From IMG/VR virus record IMGVR_UViG_3300037492_000161, positions 1 through 24,308 of that record: a DNA stretch of 24,308 bases. One strand, written 5' to 3'. Below, piece after piece: positions 7,332-14,299 of the stretch; position 1 is the stretch's first letter, and each line of letters begins with the position of its first letter. The stretch comes from a virus. Position numbers and translations under genes: made by a program. The notes below the pieces were generated by a model. It was not told the origin of the DNA and did no database searches. It saw only the letters and a program-made list of their open reading frames with translations.

Positions 7332-8861
7332 ATGAGCAAGACATTCACCCCATCACCTCAGCAGGCCGACTTTCTCCACTGGGTTACCGACGGCAGCGGC
7401 TCTTGCATCCTGGAGGCTGTTGCGGGTGCGGGCAAGACAACTACCTTGATCGAATCCATCAAACTGACGGGCGGCAATGTCGCCATCCTTGCCTACAACA
7501 AAAAGATCGCCGACGAGATTAGCGCCAAGCTGAAGGAGCGCGGCATTGACTGGAAGCAGGCCCGAGCCGGCACCGTCCACAGCTTCGGCTTTGGCGCCTA
7601 CCGCAAGTCCTACCCTAACGCAAAGGTTGATGGCCATAAGGTCGACAACATGCTCGAAGCAGCGTGCGTGAATCAAAACGCCTGGGCGGCGCGTTACTCG
7701 CCGGGCATTGCCCAGATGGTGTCCCTCGCCAAACAGCGCGCCCTTGGCGTCGTCGGCTCAATTTCCGACGCTAAACTGTGGCACGACATCATCGACCACT
7801 TTGATCTGTTTTCGGACGAAAAAGATGCCGACGCACCCATCGACGACATCATCCCCTTCGCTCAGTCGGTCCTTCGCGCCAGCAACGCCCAGACCGACCT
7901 CATCGATTTCGACGACATGGTCTATTTGCCGGTGCTGCTGAAGGTTCGCTTCTGGAGGTTTGCGTGGATCTTCGTCGATGAGGCGCAGGACACCAACCCG
8001 GCCCGTCGCGCCCTGGTGCGTGCGCTACTCGCCCCCGGTGGACGCGTTGTGGCCGTGGGCGACCGTGCCCAGGCAATCTACGGTTTTACCGGCGCCGATG
8101 CCGACAGCCTCGACCTGATCGCCTCCGACTTCAGCGCCGCGCGCCTACCGCTCACCATCACCTACCGCTGCCCCAAGGCCGTCGTTGATTTCGCCCAGCA
8201 GTGGGTCAGCCACATCCAGGCGCACGAAAGCGCGCCCGAGGGAAGCGTAAGCAATATTGAATTCGAAGACTTGTTCAACCGCAACGACCTTGACGCCAGC
8301 AGCGTTGTCCTTTGCCGTCTCAACAAGCCATTGGTGTCCCTCGCGTTCAGCCTGATCCGCCGTGGCATTGCCTGCAAAGTGGAAGGCCGCGATATCGGCA
8401 ACGGCTTGATCAAACTGGCCACCAAGTGGAAAGCAGCCGTTACCCTGCACGGCCTGGAAACCCGGCTGCAAAAATGGCGCGAAGCCCAGGTCACCCGCGC
8501 CCTCGCGCAGAAGAAAGAAAGCATCGCCCAGTCAATTGCCGACCAAGTTGACACCTTGCAGGTGGTGATTGATGATTGCCGCGAGCGCCGCCAAGACAGT
8601 ATTGATGCTGTTGTTTCCCGCATCCGGCAGATATTTGAGGACAATATTTCGGGAATGCTGACGCTGTCCAGCATCCACAAGAGCAAGGGGCGCGAGTGGC
8701 CGACGGTTTATTGGCTTGACCGCGTCGGCACATGCCCCTCGAAATACGCCAGACAAAGGTGGCAGCAGGAACAGGAGCGGAACTTGTGTTACGTCGCCGC
8801 CACACGCGCCATGGCCTCCTTGGTGGAGGTCCACGCGCCCCGCGACGTTGACAGAGTGTAA
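7332..8861 (+). CDS. UvrD/Rep-like superfamily 1 DNA helicase
   Basis: This is 509 aa from the ATG at 7332, chosen because GGAG lies six bases upstream; longer in-frame starts overlap the promoter. The SF1A motifs appear in order. The Q-motif region is FTPSPQQADFL (5-15) and Walker A is AVAGAGKTT (29-37). Walker B is FVDEAQD (214-220), motif III is VAVGDRAQAIYGFTGA and motif IV is ITYRCP. Near the C-terminus come SSIHKSKGREWP (motif V) and CYVAATRA (motif VI). It translocates 3'-5' on single-stranded DNA and unwinds duplex DNA. At 509 aa it is shorter than cellular UvrD (about 720 aa), typical of phage members that lack large 1B/2B insertions. No nuclease domain is fused. It precedes the primase-helicase by 141 bases and probably aids replication or recombination. 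Confidence 0.93.
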   Translation: MSKTFTPSPQQADFLHWVTDGSGSCILEAVAGAGKTTTLIESIKLTGGNVAILAYNKKIADEISAKLKERGIDWKQARAGTVHSFGFGAYRKSYPNAKVDGHKVDNMLEAACVNQNAWAARYSPGIAQMVSLAKQRALGVVGSISDAKLWHDIIDHFDLFSDEKDADAPIDDIIPFAQSVLRASNAQTDLIDFDDMVYLPVLLKVRFWRFAWIFVDEAQDTNPARRALVRALLAPGGRVVAVGDRAQAIYGFTGADADSLDLIASDFSAARLPLTITYRCPKAVVDFAQQWVSHIQAHESAPEGSVSNIEFEDLFNRNDLDASSVVLCRLNKPLVSLAFSLIRRGIACKVEGRDIGNGLIKLATKWKAAVTLHGLETRLQKWREAQVTRALAQKKESIAQSIADQVDTLQVVIDDCRERRQDSIDAVVSRIRQIFEDNISGMLTLSSIHKSKGREWPTVYWLDRVGTCPSKYARQRWQQEQERNLCYVAATRAMASLVEVHAPRDVDRV

Positions 8862-8882
8862 ACCGAGGGCCACAAATAGCGA

Positions 8883-8911
8883 ACGCCGGTTCCGTGCAAG
8901 GGATCCGGCGT
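8883..8911. other. Hairpin in the helicase-primase gap
   Basis: In the 141-base gap after the helicase gene, 8883-8893 pairs with 8901-8911 (11 positions, one T-T mismatch, 7-base loop). No T-run follows. It may be a weak terminator, an mRNA 3' end or simply a GC-rich dyad. The rest of the gap shows no gene. A TTGACTTA element at 8950-8957 has no matching -10 box. Confidence 0.35.
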
Positions 8912-9002
8912 CCTGGCCATGGTGCGTAGGGGAGGTCACACCAAAGTGGTTGACTTATCATATATGCGCCGGAAGCCCGAGGCAATAAGCTAAGGGGGTT
9001 TT

Positions 9003-11357
9003 ATGATTTCCGACGAAGATCCAGCAGCCGCTATCCGCGAATTTATCGCATTGCTCTTCCGATACGCGGAGGAGGGGTCATTCGTATCACTGCGCGCTTT
9101 TGACCAGTTTGACCGGGGAAAGCCCCCCGTCATGGTCCTCGCCGTTAAAGTTACAGGGTTGATCGCAGACCTCGCCGACTCGGCACAGACCGCCGCAGAT
9201 TACTGCGACACCCTTGCCGATCCAGCGGTGTTCGCGCCGCCGGTCTGTACGTTCCGCACGCATCGCACGGCCCGAACCGCAGATATACAAAATGGGCTTG
9301 TTCTATCGGTCGAGATCGACGACGTAGACCCAGACGCCGCGCGCCAACGCCTGGAAGGAATTATCGGACCAGCCACTTGCGTTGTCACATCCGGGTCGGA
9401 ATGGACAAGCCCTGAAACCGGCGAAATCAAACCGAAAGCCCACCTGCACTGGCGCCTGTCAGAGCCCACGACAACGCCCGAGGAACACGATCGCCTGCGA
9501 CGAGCCCGCAGCCTGGCCGCCGCTTTAATCGGCGCAGATCCAACAGGAAGCCCCGTCGTTCACCCATTCCGCTGGCCCGGCTCGCTCAACAGGAAAAAAC
9601 CCACCGCGCCCCGCATGGCAGCAATTTCCCACAGCAACGGCGCCGCTGAAATCAATCTGGGAGATGCCCTGGACGCGCTTGAGGAGGTCATGGGCCATGA
9701 TGGATGGAAGGTCGCCACAGCGCCACAGGGCGCAGCAGGAGGGGTTGCAGGCGACGTAGACATTGGCACCCTGGTATCGGCAATGGACGCCATCCCCAAC
9801 CCAGGCACGGTGGTCCACTACGATACCTGGGTCCGGCTGGGATACGCCGCATACCGCGCGACAGGCGGGTCCATCGAGGGGATGGAAATGTGGGGAGAGT
9901 GGTCCAGTAAAAGCGAAAAATACGACGCCCGTGAAACCGAAGTTACCTGGAAGCGGATTGCCTCCGCATGCTCAAGCAAGCCCCCCGCACGCATCATCGG
10001 GGCGGGAACCATCTACTATATGGCAGCTCAGGCCGGGTGGGCACCGCCGATTAGATATTTCCAGCAACACCCGCAACACCCGCAACCGGGAGCCACAGGA
10101 GGCAGCCAAGCCAGCAAACCCCCTTTTGACGATGCCCCTGAATACGTCAAGGCGCCCCCGCCCCTGGAAATTGACGCATATGCCCTAGCCGCGTCAGATC
10201 TGGAAAACCTGCGAAACCGTCGTTGGATATACGGGCGCGAGTTGGTCAGGAATTACGTGTCGGTGCTGGGCAGCCCCGGCGGCACCGGTAAAACTGCATA
10301 CGCAATCGTCGTCGCACTCTCAATCGTCACCGGCAGGGCGCTGCTGGACCATAGCCCGATGGCGCCCAGCCAACAGAACTTTATCCACAAACCCGGCGCT
10401 AAGGTCTGGATCAACAACCTGGAGGACCCGCTGGAGGAGATGCTCCTGCGCCTCAAAGGCGCGTTTATCCGGCACAATATCCAGCACGCAGATGTCGCCG
10501 GCAAGCTGTTCCTCAATTCCGGGCGCGACCAGCCGCTGATCCTCACGCAACGCATCGGCAGCGCCCTGGTGGCAACGCCCGTGGTCGATGCTCTGGTGGC
10601 GGTGATCATTGCCCGCAAGATTGACGTGATCATCATCGATCCGTTTGTCCAGAGCCACACAGCCGAGGAAAACCGCAACGACGAAATGAACCTCGTCATG
10701 AGCCTGTGGGGGCTTGTGGCCGCCAGAGGCAATTGCGCGGTGTGGCTGATCCATCACTTCCGCAAAGGCGGTCAGGCAGGCGACAGCGAGTCATTCCGTG
10801 GGGCAGCAGCAGTCCAGGGAGCCGCGCGCGTTATGTCCACATTGGCAGTGATGTCGGCCGAAGAGGCGGACAAGGTCGGCGTGCCGGTCGAGGAAAAGTG
10901 GCAATACATTCGGAAAGACAGCGCCAAAGCCAACCTGGCACCCCAGGCCGATAGGGCTGATTGGTTCCAACTGGCCAGCGTGCCAATCGGAAACCCAACC
11001 CTGGAATATCCATTGGGCGACAACGTCCAGACCGTGCTGCCCTGGAAACCGCCCACAGCGTTCGACGGCGTGGCATGGTCCGATATCCTGCGATGCCTCC
11101 AGATGATCGACGCCGGCCCCGGTGAGGGAGAGTTTTACACCGAAGCCACACAGGCAAAGCGGTGGGCCGGCCACGCCATTATGGCCGCTCTGGGCAAGAC
11201 AAAACCCCAGGCATCAGCCATCGTAAAGGCGTGGATCAATAACGGGGTGTTAATAAAAATGACGTATAACTCGCCGTCTCAGAATCGCGTTGAGGTCAAC
11301 GGGCTCCGCGTAGACAACGAAAAAGCCAGCGAAATGCGCATGAACGAGGGTGAGTGA
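9003..11357 (+). CDS. Primase-helicase fusion (AEP-like primase, PriCT-2, RepA-like ATPase)
   Basis: This is 784 aa from the ATG at 9003, with AAGGGGG five bases upstream. The N-terminal part has an acidic motif SVEIDDVDPD (about 101-110). A later segment, CVVTSGSEW...HLHWRL, has the SG...H pattern of archaeo-eukaryotic-type primases, as in RepB-like or prim-pol proteins. Residues about 253-325 (LVSAMDAIPNP...YDTWVRLGYAAY...TWKRI) match PriCT-2 (PF08707). From about 410 comes a RecA/RepA-type ATPase: Walker A GSPGGTGKT (423-431), Walker B DVIIIDP (541-547), then LIHHFRKG and an ESFRGAAAVQGAAR segment. It should prime synthesis and unwind the fork. No DNA polymerase is visible in the window, so synthesis may rely on the host or on a gene outside. 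The probable origin lies directly downstream. Confidence 0.88.
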   Translation: MISDEDPAAAIREFIALLFRYAEEGSFVSLRAFDQFDRGKPPVMVLAVKVTGLIADLADSAQTAADYCDTLADPAVFAPPVCTFRTHRTARTADIQNGLVLSVEIDDVDPDAARQRLEGIIGPATCVVTSGSEWTSPETGEIKPKAHLHWRLSEPTTTPEEHDRLRRARSLAAALIGADPTGSPVVHPFRWPGSLNRKKPTAPRMAAISHSNGAAEINLGDALDALEEVMGHDGWKVATAPQGAAGGVAGDVDIGTLVSAMDAIPNPGTVVHYDTWVRLGYAAYRATGGSIEGMEMWGEWSSKSEKYDARETEVTWKRIASACSSKPPARIIGAGTIYYMAAQAGWAPPIRYFQQHPQHPQPGATGGSQASKPPFDDAPEYVKAPPPLEIDAYALAASDLENLRNRRWIYGRELVRNYVSVLGSPGGTGKTAYAIVVALSIVTGRALLDHSPMAPSQQNFIHKPGAKVWINNLEDPLEEMLLRLKGAFIRHNIQHADVAGKLFLNSGRDQPLILTQRIGSALVATPVVDALVAVIIARKIDVIIIDPFVQSHTAEENRNDEMNLVMSLWGLVAARGNCAVWLIHHFRKGGQAGDSESFRGAAAVQGAARVMSTLAVMSAEEADKVGVPVEEKWQYIRKDSAKANLAPQADRADWFQLASVPIGNPTLEYPLGDNVQTVLPWKPPTAFDGVAWSDILRCLQMIDAGPGEGEFYTEATQAKRWAGHAIMAALGKTKPQASAIVKAWINNGVLIKMTYNSPSQNRVEVNGLRVDNEKASEMRMNEGE

Positions 11358-11371
11358 TGTGAATGTTTACC

Positions 11372-11486
11372 GCCAGGGTTCTGCCAGGGTTCTGCCAGGG
11401 TTCTCTAAAAAAGACTGCCAGGGTTCTACCTGGGGGCCCTAGTAAAACAGGTAAACCCTGGCATGCCAGGGGTTTGCCAGGGTTCT
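11372..11486 (+). repeat. 11-bp iterons (GCCAGGGTTCT), probable replication origin
   Basis: The 11-mer GCCAGGGTTCT occurs exactly at 11372, 11383, 11394, 11417 and 11476. A one-base-expanded variant lies at 11465 and an inverted copy at 11453-11462. The first three are head-to-tail with a period of 11, about one helical turn, and are followed by an A-rich spacer (CTAAAAAAGA). Iterons beside a replication-initiator or primase-helicase gene are the classic form of plasmid and phage origins. The 215-base gap (11358-11572) holds no credible gene. The repeats are seen directly; origin function is inferred from context. Confidence 0.75.
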
Positions 11487-11524
11487 ACCCCGGTAAACAT
11501 ATTTACCTGTTTTACTAGGCCCCC
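11432..11524. repeat. Long inverted repeat enclosing a perfect 16-bp palindrome
   Basis: The arm 11439-11455 is the exact reverse complement of 11502-11518 (17 bp). Pairing extends outward through CC/GG and, after one bulged base, GGGGG/CCCCC (11432-11436 with 11520-11524). Between the arms lie the perfect palindrome CCCTGGCATGCCAGGG (11456-11471, itself two facing iteron halves) and two more iterons. A further outer pair, GTTTACC (11365) and GGTAAAC (11492), also exists. The arrangement could extrude as a cruciform or serve as a binding platform at the origin. Confidence 0.8.
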
Positions 11525-11572
11525 CCTACCCCCGCGCCAAAGTCTTCGGAAATCAGAAAAAGGAAACGCGAA

Positions 11573-12199
11573 ATGGCTAAGCCAAAAACCAAACCCATGT
11601 CGTATGTAGCACCCGCCGCGTTAGTGACGCCCCAATCTTTCGATCAATGCATGACGGTTGTTATAGGGGTCGATCAGGTCGCATCAGCCATGGAAACGCG
11701 GTGGGGCATCCGCCGGCTCCCGCTGATCGTATCCGACGACACAAGGCTACGGTTTCGATCCGCGTGCGTCCTCTGGAGCGCCGCCATCCGCAGTTGGCAA
11801 ATATCCGAGATCACCAGAGTGGGCAGCATGATGCGCAGAGCATGGGCAACGCTTGAAGCGGAAGCCATCAGCCTGGGGCACGGACCCATCAATCCCCGCA
11901 GCCTAGAGACAGTGATGCCAGATGGCACCGTGCTGGCAATCGTGGACAGCCCCGACGACGCCCACCACGTCGCACGCACAGCCGCAGGCAGGCATGTGAT
12001 CGCCCTGACCGTCGACGAGGTGGGGAGGCTCTATCAAAAATATGGGCGCGCCGATATCCAAACCGCCATCTTAGCCACGTTTCCCGGCGCTACCGTCGCC
12101 GCCAAGCGAGAGGGAGAAATGTCATCAAGCGCCGCACACGACTGGGTGACCAACTCAGTCATGGCCGAGCTGCTGGGAGACGACCTAGGCCGAGAGTAA
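11573..12199 (+). CDS. Hypothetical protein downstream of the origin-like region
   Basis: This is 208 aa from the ATG at 11573, with AAAAAGGAAA upstream (spacing about 7-9). The protein looks soluble and mixed alpha/beta. Visible parts are a helical middle (ACVLWSAAIRSWQISEITRVGSMMRRAW) and a short region with ETVMPDGTVLAIVDSPDDAHHV, reminiscent of small phage proteins that carry a PDG turn. The C-terminus is charged. No catalytic motif, HTH, membrane segment or signal peptide is recognised. It stands between the iteron region and a separate promoter, so it may be expressed with the replication genes. A role near replication is only positional inference. Confidence 0.72.
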   Translation: MAKPKTKPMSYVAPAALVTPQSFDQCMTVVIGVDQVASAMETRWGIRRLPLIVSDDTRLRFRSACVLWSAAIRSWQISEITRVGSMMRRAWATLEAEAISLGHGPINPRSLETVMPDGTVLAIVDSPDDAHHVARTAAGRHVIALTVDEVGRLYQKYGRADIQTAILATFPGATVAAKREGEMSSSAAHDWVTNSVMAELLGDDLGRE

Positions 12200-12206
12200 T
12201 CAGCGC

Positions 12207-12229
12207 AAAAAAAAACCGCCGTTTTTTTT
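12207..12229 (+). terminator. A/T-stem hairpin, weak terminator candidate
   Basis: A run of nine A residues (12207-12215) and a C pair with a G and eight T residues (12221-12229) around a CGCC loop. It starts 7 bases past the stop of the 208-aa gene and precedes the next promoter. The stem is almost all A-T, so it would be a weak intrinsic terminator. It reads symmetrically and could act on both strands. Confidence 0.4.
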
Positions 12230-12249
12230 GAAAAAAGTGCAACCGCATG

Positions 12250-12278
12250 TTGACTGCTGAAAATTCTTCCATTATGTT
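12250..12278 (+). promoter_or_regulatory. Sigma70-type promoter for the small-gene operon
   Basis: TTGACT (12250-12255) and TATGTT (12273-12278) are separated by 17 bases. The predicted start near 12285 lies just ahead of a CCCCA-CGG-TGGGG hairpin (12288-12300), echoing the helicase transcript. The run of small genes 12321-13450 follows. Confidence 0.7.
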
Positions 12279-12320
12279 CTGGAGGTGCCCCACGGTGGGG
12301 TCCAAATGAAAGATTGAACC

Positions 12321-12602
12321 ATGTCAAACACCGCCCCCCTCGTTGTAGCCTTCCTGGCCGCTAAGGCCGCCGCTGAGGCCGCCAACGCAACCTTGGACGC
12401 AGCCAAGGCTGCAATCCTCGCCACTGGCCTGGAGACCCTCACAGACGGCCGCGTGGATGTGGTGGTGTGCCTGTCCGAGCGTGCGACGCTCGACACCAAA
12501 ATCGCCAAATCTTACCTCGATGCCGCGCAGATCGCTGCGGCCACCAAAACAGCCCTGGTGACAACTTTGCGCGTCAAGGCGCGACTGGCGGTGGCAGCGT
12601 GA
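12321..12602 (+). CDS. Small conserved phage protein, unknown function
   Basis: This is a 93-aa protein from the ATG at 12321; the ribosome site is weak (GAAAGA). An Ala-rich amphipathic helix (about 8-35, FLAAKAAAEAANATLDAAKA) precedes a beta-type segment DVVVCLSERATLDTKIAKSYLD and a closing TALVTTLRVKARL. The pattern 'V-SER-TLDTK ... TLRV' recalls small proteins near YqaJ/RecB-type recombination genes in other phages. This is from memory and gives no proven function. It is the first gene after a clear promoter and overlaps the next gene by GTGA. A four-codon reading frame (12306-12317) ends just before its start and might couple translation. Confidence 0.72.
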   Translation: MSNTAPLVVAFLAAKAAAEAANATLDAAKAAILATGLETLTDGRVDVVVCLSERATLDTKIAKSYLDAAQIAAATKTALVTTLRVKARLAVAA

Positions 12603-12958
12603 GCCCCGGCGCCAAGGCATGCATTGTCCGCGTGCGATACAGCGTGCCAAATCAATCTTGGGGGTATGCCATCGTCGACGACGCAGGAAACGTCCTAAAA
12701 AACTTTGACGGCTCCGGCTACCTCACCTCCAAGGAAGCTCTGGCAGCAGGATACGACGATGCCGCTTTTGACACCTCTGCCCCACAACACTCTGCGCTTG
12801 AGGCTCTGGAGCTAATTGCTGACTACCCAGCCACAGTTAATAATTACGCGGAAACGCCATGGAGCTTAATCGCCCAAACAATGGCCCTGATGGCGCGCGC
12901 CGCAGCGCAGCGCGAAAGGATGAGAATCGCTGATGACCAAACACCAAAACGCGTTTAA
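12599..12958 (+). CDS. Hypothetical protein, GTG start
   Basis: This is 119 aa from the GTG at 12599, which overlaps the preceding TGA (GTGA), the usual coupled-gene arrangement; an ATG-type start at 12467 would lie deep in the upstream gene. The N-terminal half (ACIVRVRYSVPNQSWGYAIVDDAGNVL) reads as a beta-sheet domain, followed by a helical region. No family is recognised. Its end overlaps the next gene by 26 bases. Confidence in coding comes from tight packing in an operon driven by a clear promoter. Confidence 0.6.
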   Translation: MSPGAKACIVRVRYSVPNQSWGYAIVDDAGNVLKNFDGSGYLTSKEALAAGYDDAAFDTSAPQHSALEALELIADYPATVNNYAETPWSLIAQTMALMARAAAQRERMRIADDQTPKRV

Positions 12959-13175
12959 CGACCTCGTCGTTGAGGTCGGGCTATCGACGACGGATGTCGC
13001 GTCTATCGCCGGCGTGACAACCCGCGCCGTCTATCACTGGCAAAGTGGCAAAACAGCCCCGCCCCAGTCGCTGATCATGCTGCTGCATGCGGTGGTGGAG
13101 GGCAAAATAACCCGCGAGTGGATAGACGACTGGGTAGCTAATCAATCACCGACAACAGGAGAACAAAAAACATGA
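12933..13175 (+). CDS. Small HTH DNA-binding protein
   Basis: This 80-aa protein begins 26 bases before the end of the previous gene, with AAAGGATGAGAAT upstream as ribosome site. Residues about 18-42 (STTDVASIAGVTTRAVYHWQSGKTAPP) form a typical XRE/YdaS helix-turn-helix: DVASIAGVT, then a recognition helix with R-A-V-Y-H-W and a following SGK-APP wing. The rest is helical, ending with REWIDDWV. It probably regulates phage or host promoters. It is the second of three unrelated HTH proteins here and overlaps GapR by ATGA. Confidence 0.82.
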   Translation: MTKHQNAFNDLVVEVGLSTTDVASIAGVTTRAVYHWQSGKTAPPQSLIMLLHAVVEGKITREWIDDWVANQSPTTGEQKT

Positions 13176-13450
13176 ACCAGCCCCCCGACAACAGCCGCCT
13201 CCCCACCCTAGTCGCAAGGATCGAGCGGCTAGAGGCGGAGCGTGCAGACCTGGCGCTGGCCGTGAAGGAAATTTATGCCGAGGCCAAAAGCGCCGGATAT
13301 GAGGTCAAAATTTTGCGCAAACTGATCGCCGAGCGGAAGATGGACAGCGACAAGGTCACGGCCGCCCAATCGATGCTGGAGCTCTATCGCGACGAACTGA
13401 CCGCGTTTGAGTCGACGCCATTGGGTCGATCGGCCGAACCTGCCCATTAG
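13172..13450 (+). CDS. GapR-like DUF2312 nucleoid-associated protein
   Basis: This is a 92-aa protein from the ATG at 13172, overlapping the HTH gene by ATGA. Residues about 15-80 match DUF2312/GapR closely: the long first helix RIERLEAERADLALAVKEIYAEAKSAGYEVKILRK (in part), then LIAERKMDSDKVTA and a closing LELYRDEL. GapR is an alphaproteobacterial protein that forms a clamp on overtwisted DNA and stimulates type II topoisomerases ahead of replication and transcription. A phage copy would act on DNA topology during replication and points to an alphaproteobacterial host. Its last codons (SAEPAH) and stop lie inside a hairpin repeat that continues downstream, so the gene end may have been reshaped by that repeat. 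Confidence 0.93.
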   Translation: MNQPPDNSRLPTLVARIERLEAERADLALAVKEIYAEAKSAGYEVKILRKLIAERKMDSDKVTAAQSMLELYRDELTAFESTPLGRSAEPAH

Positions 13451-13561
13451 GCTCGGCCATAAATTAAACTCTGGCGGAAATGGCCGAACCTACCCCCTAG
13501 GTTCGGCCATTATACGTGGGGCCGAACCTACCCCCTAGGTTCGGCCATTAAGCGTGGGGCC
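13432..13561. terminator. Three related hairpins between convergent genes, likely bidirectional terminators
   Basis: Hairpin 0 pairs 13432-13441 with 13449-13458 (one mismatch) and includes the GapR stop. Hairpin 1 pairs 13479-13492 with 13498-13511 (14 bp, CCCCC loop). Hairpin 2 pairs 13520-13530 with 13536-13546 (11 bp, same loop) and includes the stop of the minus-strand HTH gene. Hairpins 1 and 2 are near-identical with a 38-base period, and a partial unit starts at 13558. They separate convergent GapR and HTH genes, fitting bidirectional termination, although no long T-run follows. Confidence 0.65.
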
Positions 13562-13758
13562 GGATCACCCTCCCTGTGCGCAACCTGGCGCCGTAGCCAA
13601 TCCGCGATGGCAGCCGGGACGGGCGTTGCATAGCCCTCCCTGGAGTTTGCCCGCGTCCAATTGGCGATCGTGCCAGATGGAATGCCGGTGACACGGCCGA
13701 CGTAACGGGCGCTGATGCCGAGGGCTTCGAGCGCCTCGACAAATTGAAGGGGGGTCAT
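13528..13758 (-). CDS. Small HTH DNA-binding protein (minus strand)
   Basis: This is a 76-aa protein whose ATG lies at 13758-13756, preceded on its strand by AGGAGA (spacing about 8). Residues about 14-40 (ISARYVGRVTGIPSGTIANWTRANS) are a helix-turn-helix, and a later segment PVPAAIADWLRRQ is typical of small Cro/YdaS-like regulators. It is last of four minus-strand genes and converges on GapR. Its final residues (AEPRG) and stop are encoded by one arm of a repeated hairpin. It may regulate its own cluster or host genes. A much longer frame on this strand (to 14352) only runs through the pentapeptide gene in a wrong phase. Confidence 0.8.
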   Translation of the reverse strand: MTPLQFVEALEALGISARYVGRVTGIPSGTIANWTRANSREGYATPVPAAIADWLRRQVAHREGDPAPRLMAEPRG

Positions 13759-13796
13759 GCTGCGTGTCTCCTGTGTGCGAAACGGTGGGCGTGGGG

Positions 13797-14243
13797 TCAG
13801 GTGGTGGTGGCGCCGGTCAGGTTGGCGCCGGTCAGGTCGGCGCGGCTCAGGTCGGCGTGGCTCAGGTCGGCGCGGCGCAGGTTGGCGCCGGCCAGATAGG
13901 CGCCGCGCAGGTCGGCGTGGCTCAGGTCGGCGTGGCTCAGGTCGGCGTGGCGCAGGTTGGCGCCGGTTAGGTCGGCGCGGCTCAGATAGGCGCCGCGCAA
14001 GTCGGCGCGGCGCAGGTTGGCTCCGGCTAGATAGGCGCCGCGCAAGTCGGCGTCGCGCAGGTTGGCTTTGGCCAAGTCGGCGTGGCGCAGGTTGGCGCCG
14101 GTTAGGTAGGCGTAGCTTAAATCGGCGTTGCGCAGGTCGGCGCCGCGCAGGTCGGCGTGGCTGCCCGCCGGGTCGTTGTTTAACCACAGCCTGTGGCCGG
14201 CCAAGATGGCGGCGAGTTCGGCGGCGGTGTGGGTGTCGGCCAT
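13797..14243 (-). CDS. Pentapeptide-repeat protein
   Basis: This is a 148-aa protein from the ATG at 14243-14241, with AAGGAAA upstream on its strand. An N-terminal segment of about 29 residues (HTAAELAAILAGHRLWLNND) is the usual opening of phage pentapeptide proteins. It is followed by 23 successive A(D/N/Y)LxX repeats, ending in ATTT. Such repeats form a right-handed quadrilateral beta-helix. Some members mimic DNA and inhibit or protect gyrase, but many phage copies have no known role. Repeats are very similar at DNA level, including two larger blocks about 135 bp apart, pointing to recent expansion or contraction. The reverse frame gives an Arg/Gly-rich shadow that is not a gene. Confidence 0.92.
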   Translation of the reverse strand: MADTHTAAELAAILAGHRLWLNNDPAGSHADLRGADLRNADLSYAYLTGANLRHADLAKANLRDADLRGAYLAGANLRRADLRGAYLSRADLTGANLRHADLSHADLSHADLRGAYLAGANLRRADLSHADLSRADLTGANLTGATTT

Positions 14244-14271
14244 GTTCGTTTTCCTTGTGTGTGCGGGGTGG

Positions 14272-14291
14272 TGGGAGGCCGAAGCCCCCCA
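14272..14291 (-). other. Intercistronic cUUCGg hairpin, copy A
   Basis: In the minus-strand RNA, seven or eight base pairs (one G-U) close a UUCG loop with the C-G closing pair that makes it exceptionally stable. It starts 8 bases after the stop of the Rmf-like gene. No U-tract follows, so it probably stabilises or tunes the message rather than ending it. Confidence 0.7.
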
Positions 14292-14299
14292 GGTGGGGG

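Noticed and set aside
8950-8966. TTGACTTA plus TATATG as a promoter for the primase-helicase
   Set aside because: The two boxes are only about 5 bases apart, and no -10 lies 16-18 bases from TTGACT.
8716-8988. 90-residue frame reaching into the helicase-primase gap
   Set aside because: Most of it overlaps the helicase C-terminus in another phase, and it has low-complexity Arg/Pro/Thr composition and no ribosome site.
12306-12317. Four-codon leader frame (ATG AAA GAT TGA) as an attenuator
   Set aside because: Too short to judge; no alternative stem pairs or repeated codons are present, so it is only mentioned with the following gene.
13479-13561. Repeats that look like a short CRISPR array
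   Set aside because: Each unit is a self-complementary hairpin with 11-base spacing sequences that are themselves nearly identical; no cas genes are near.
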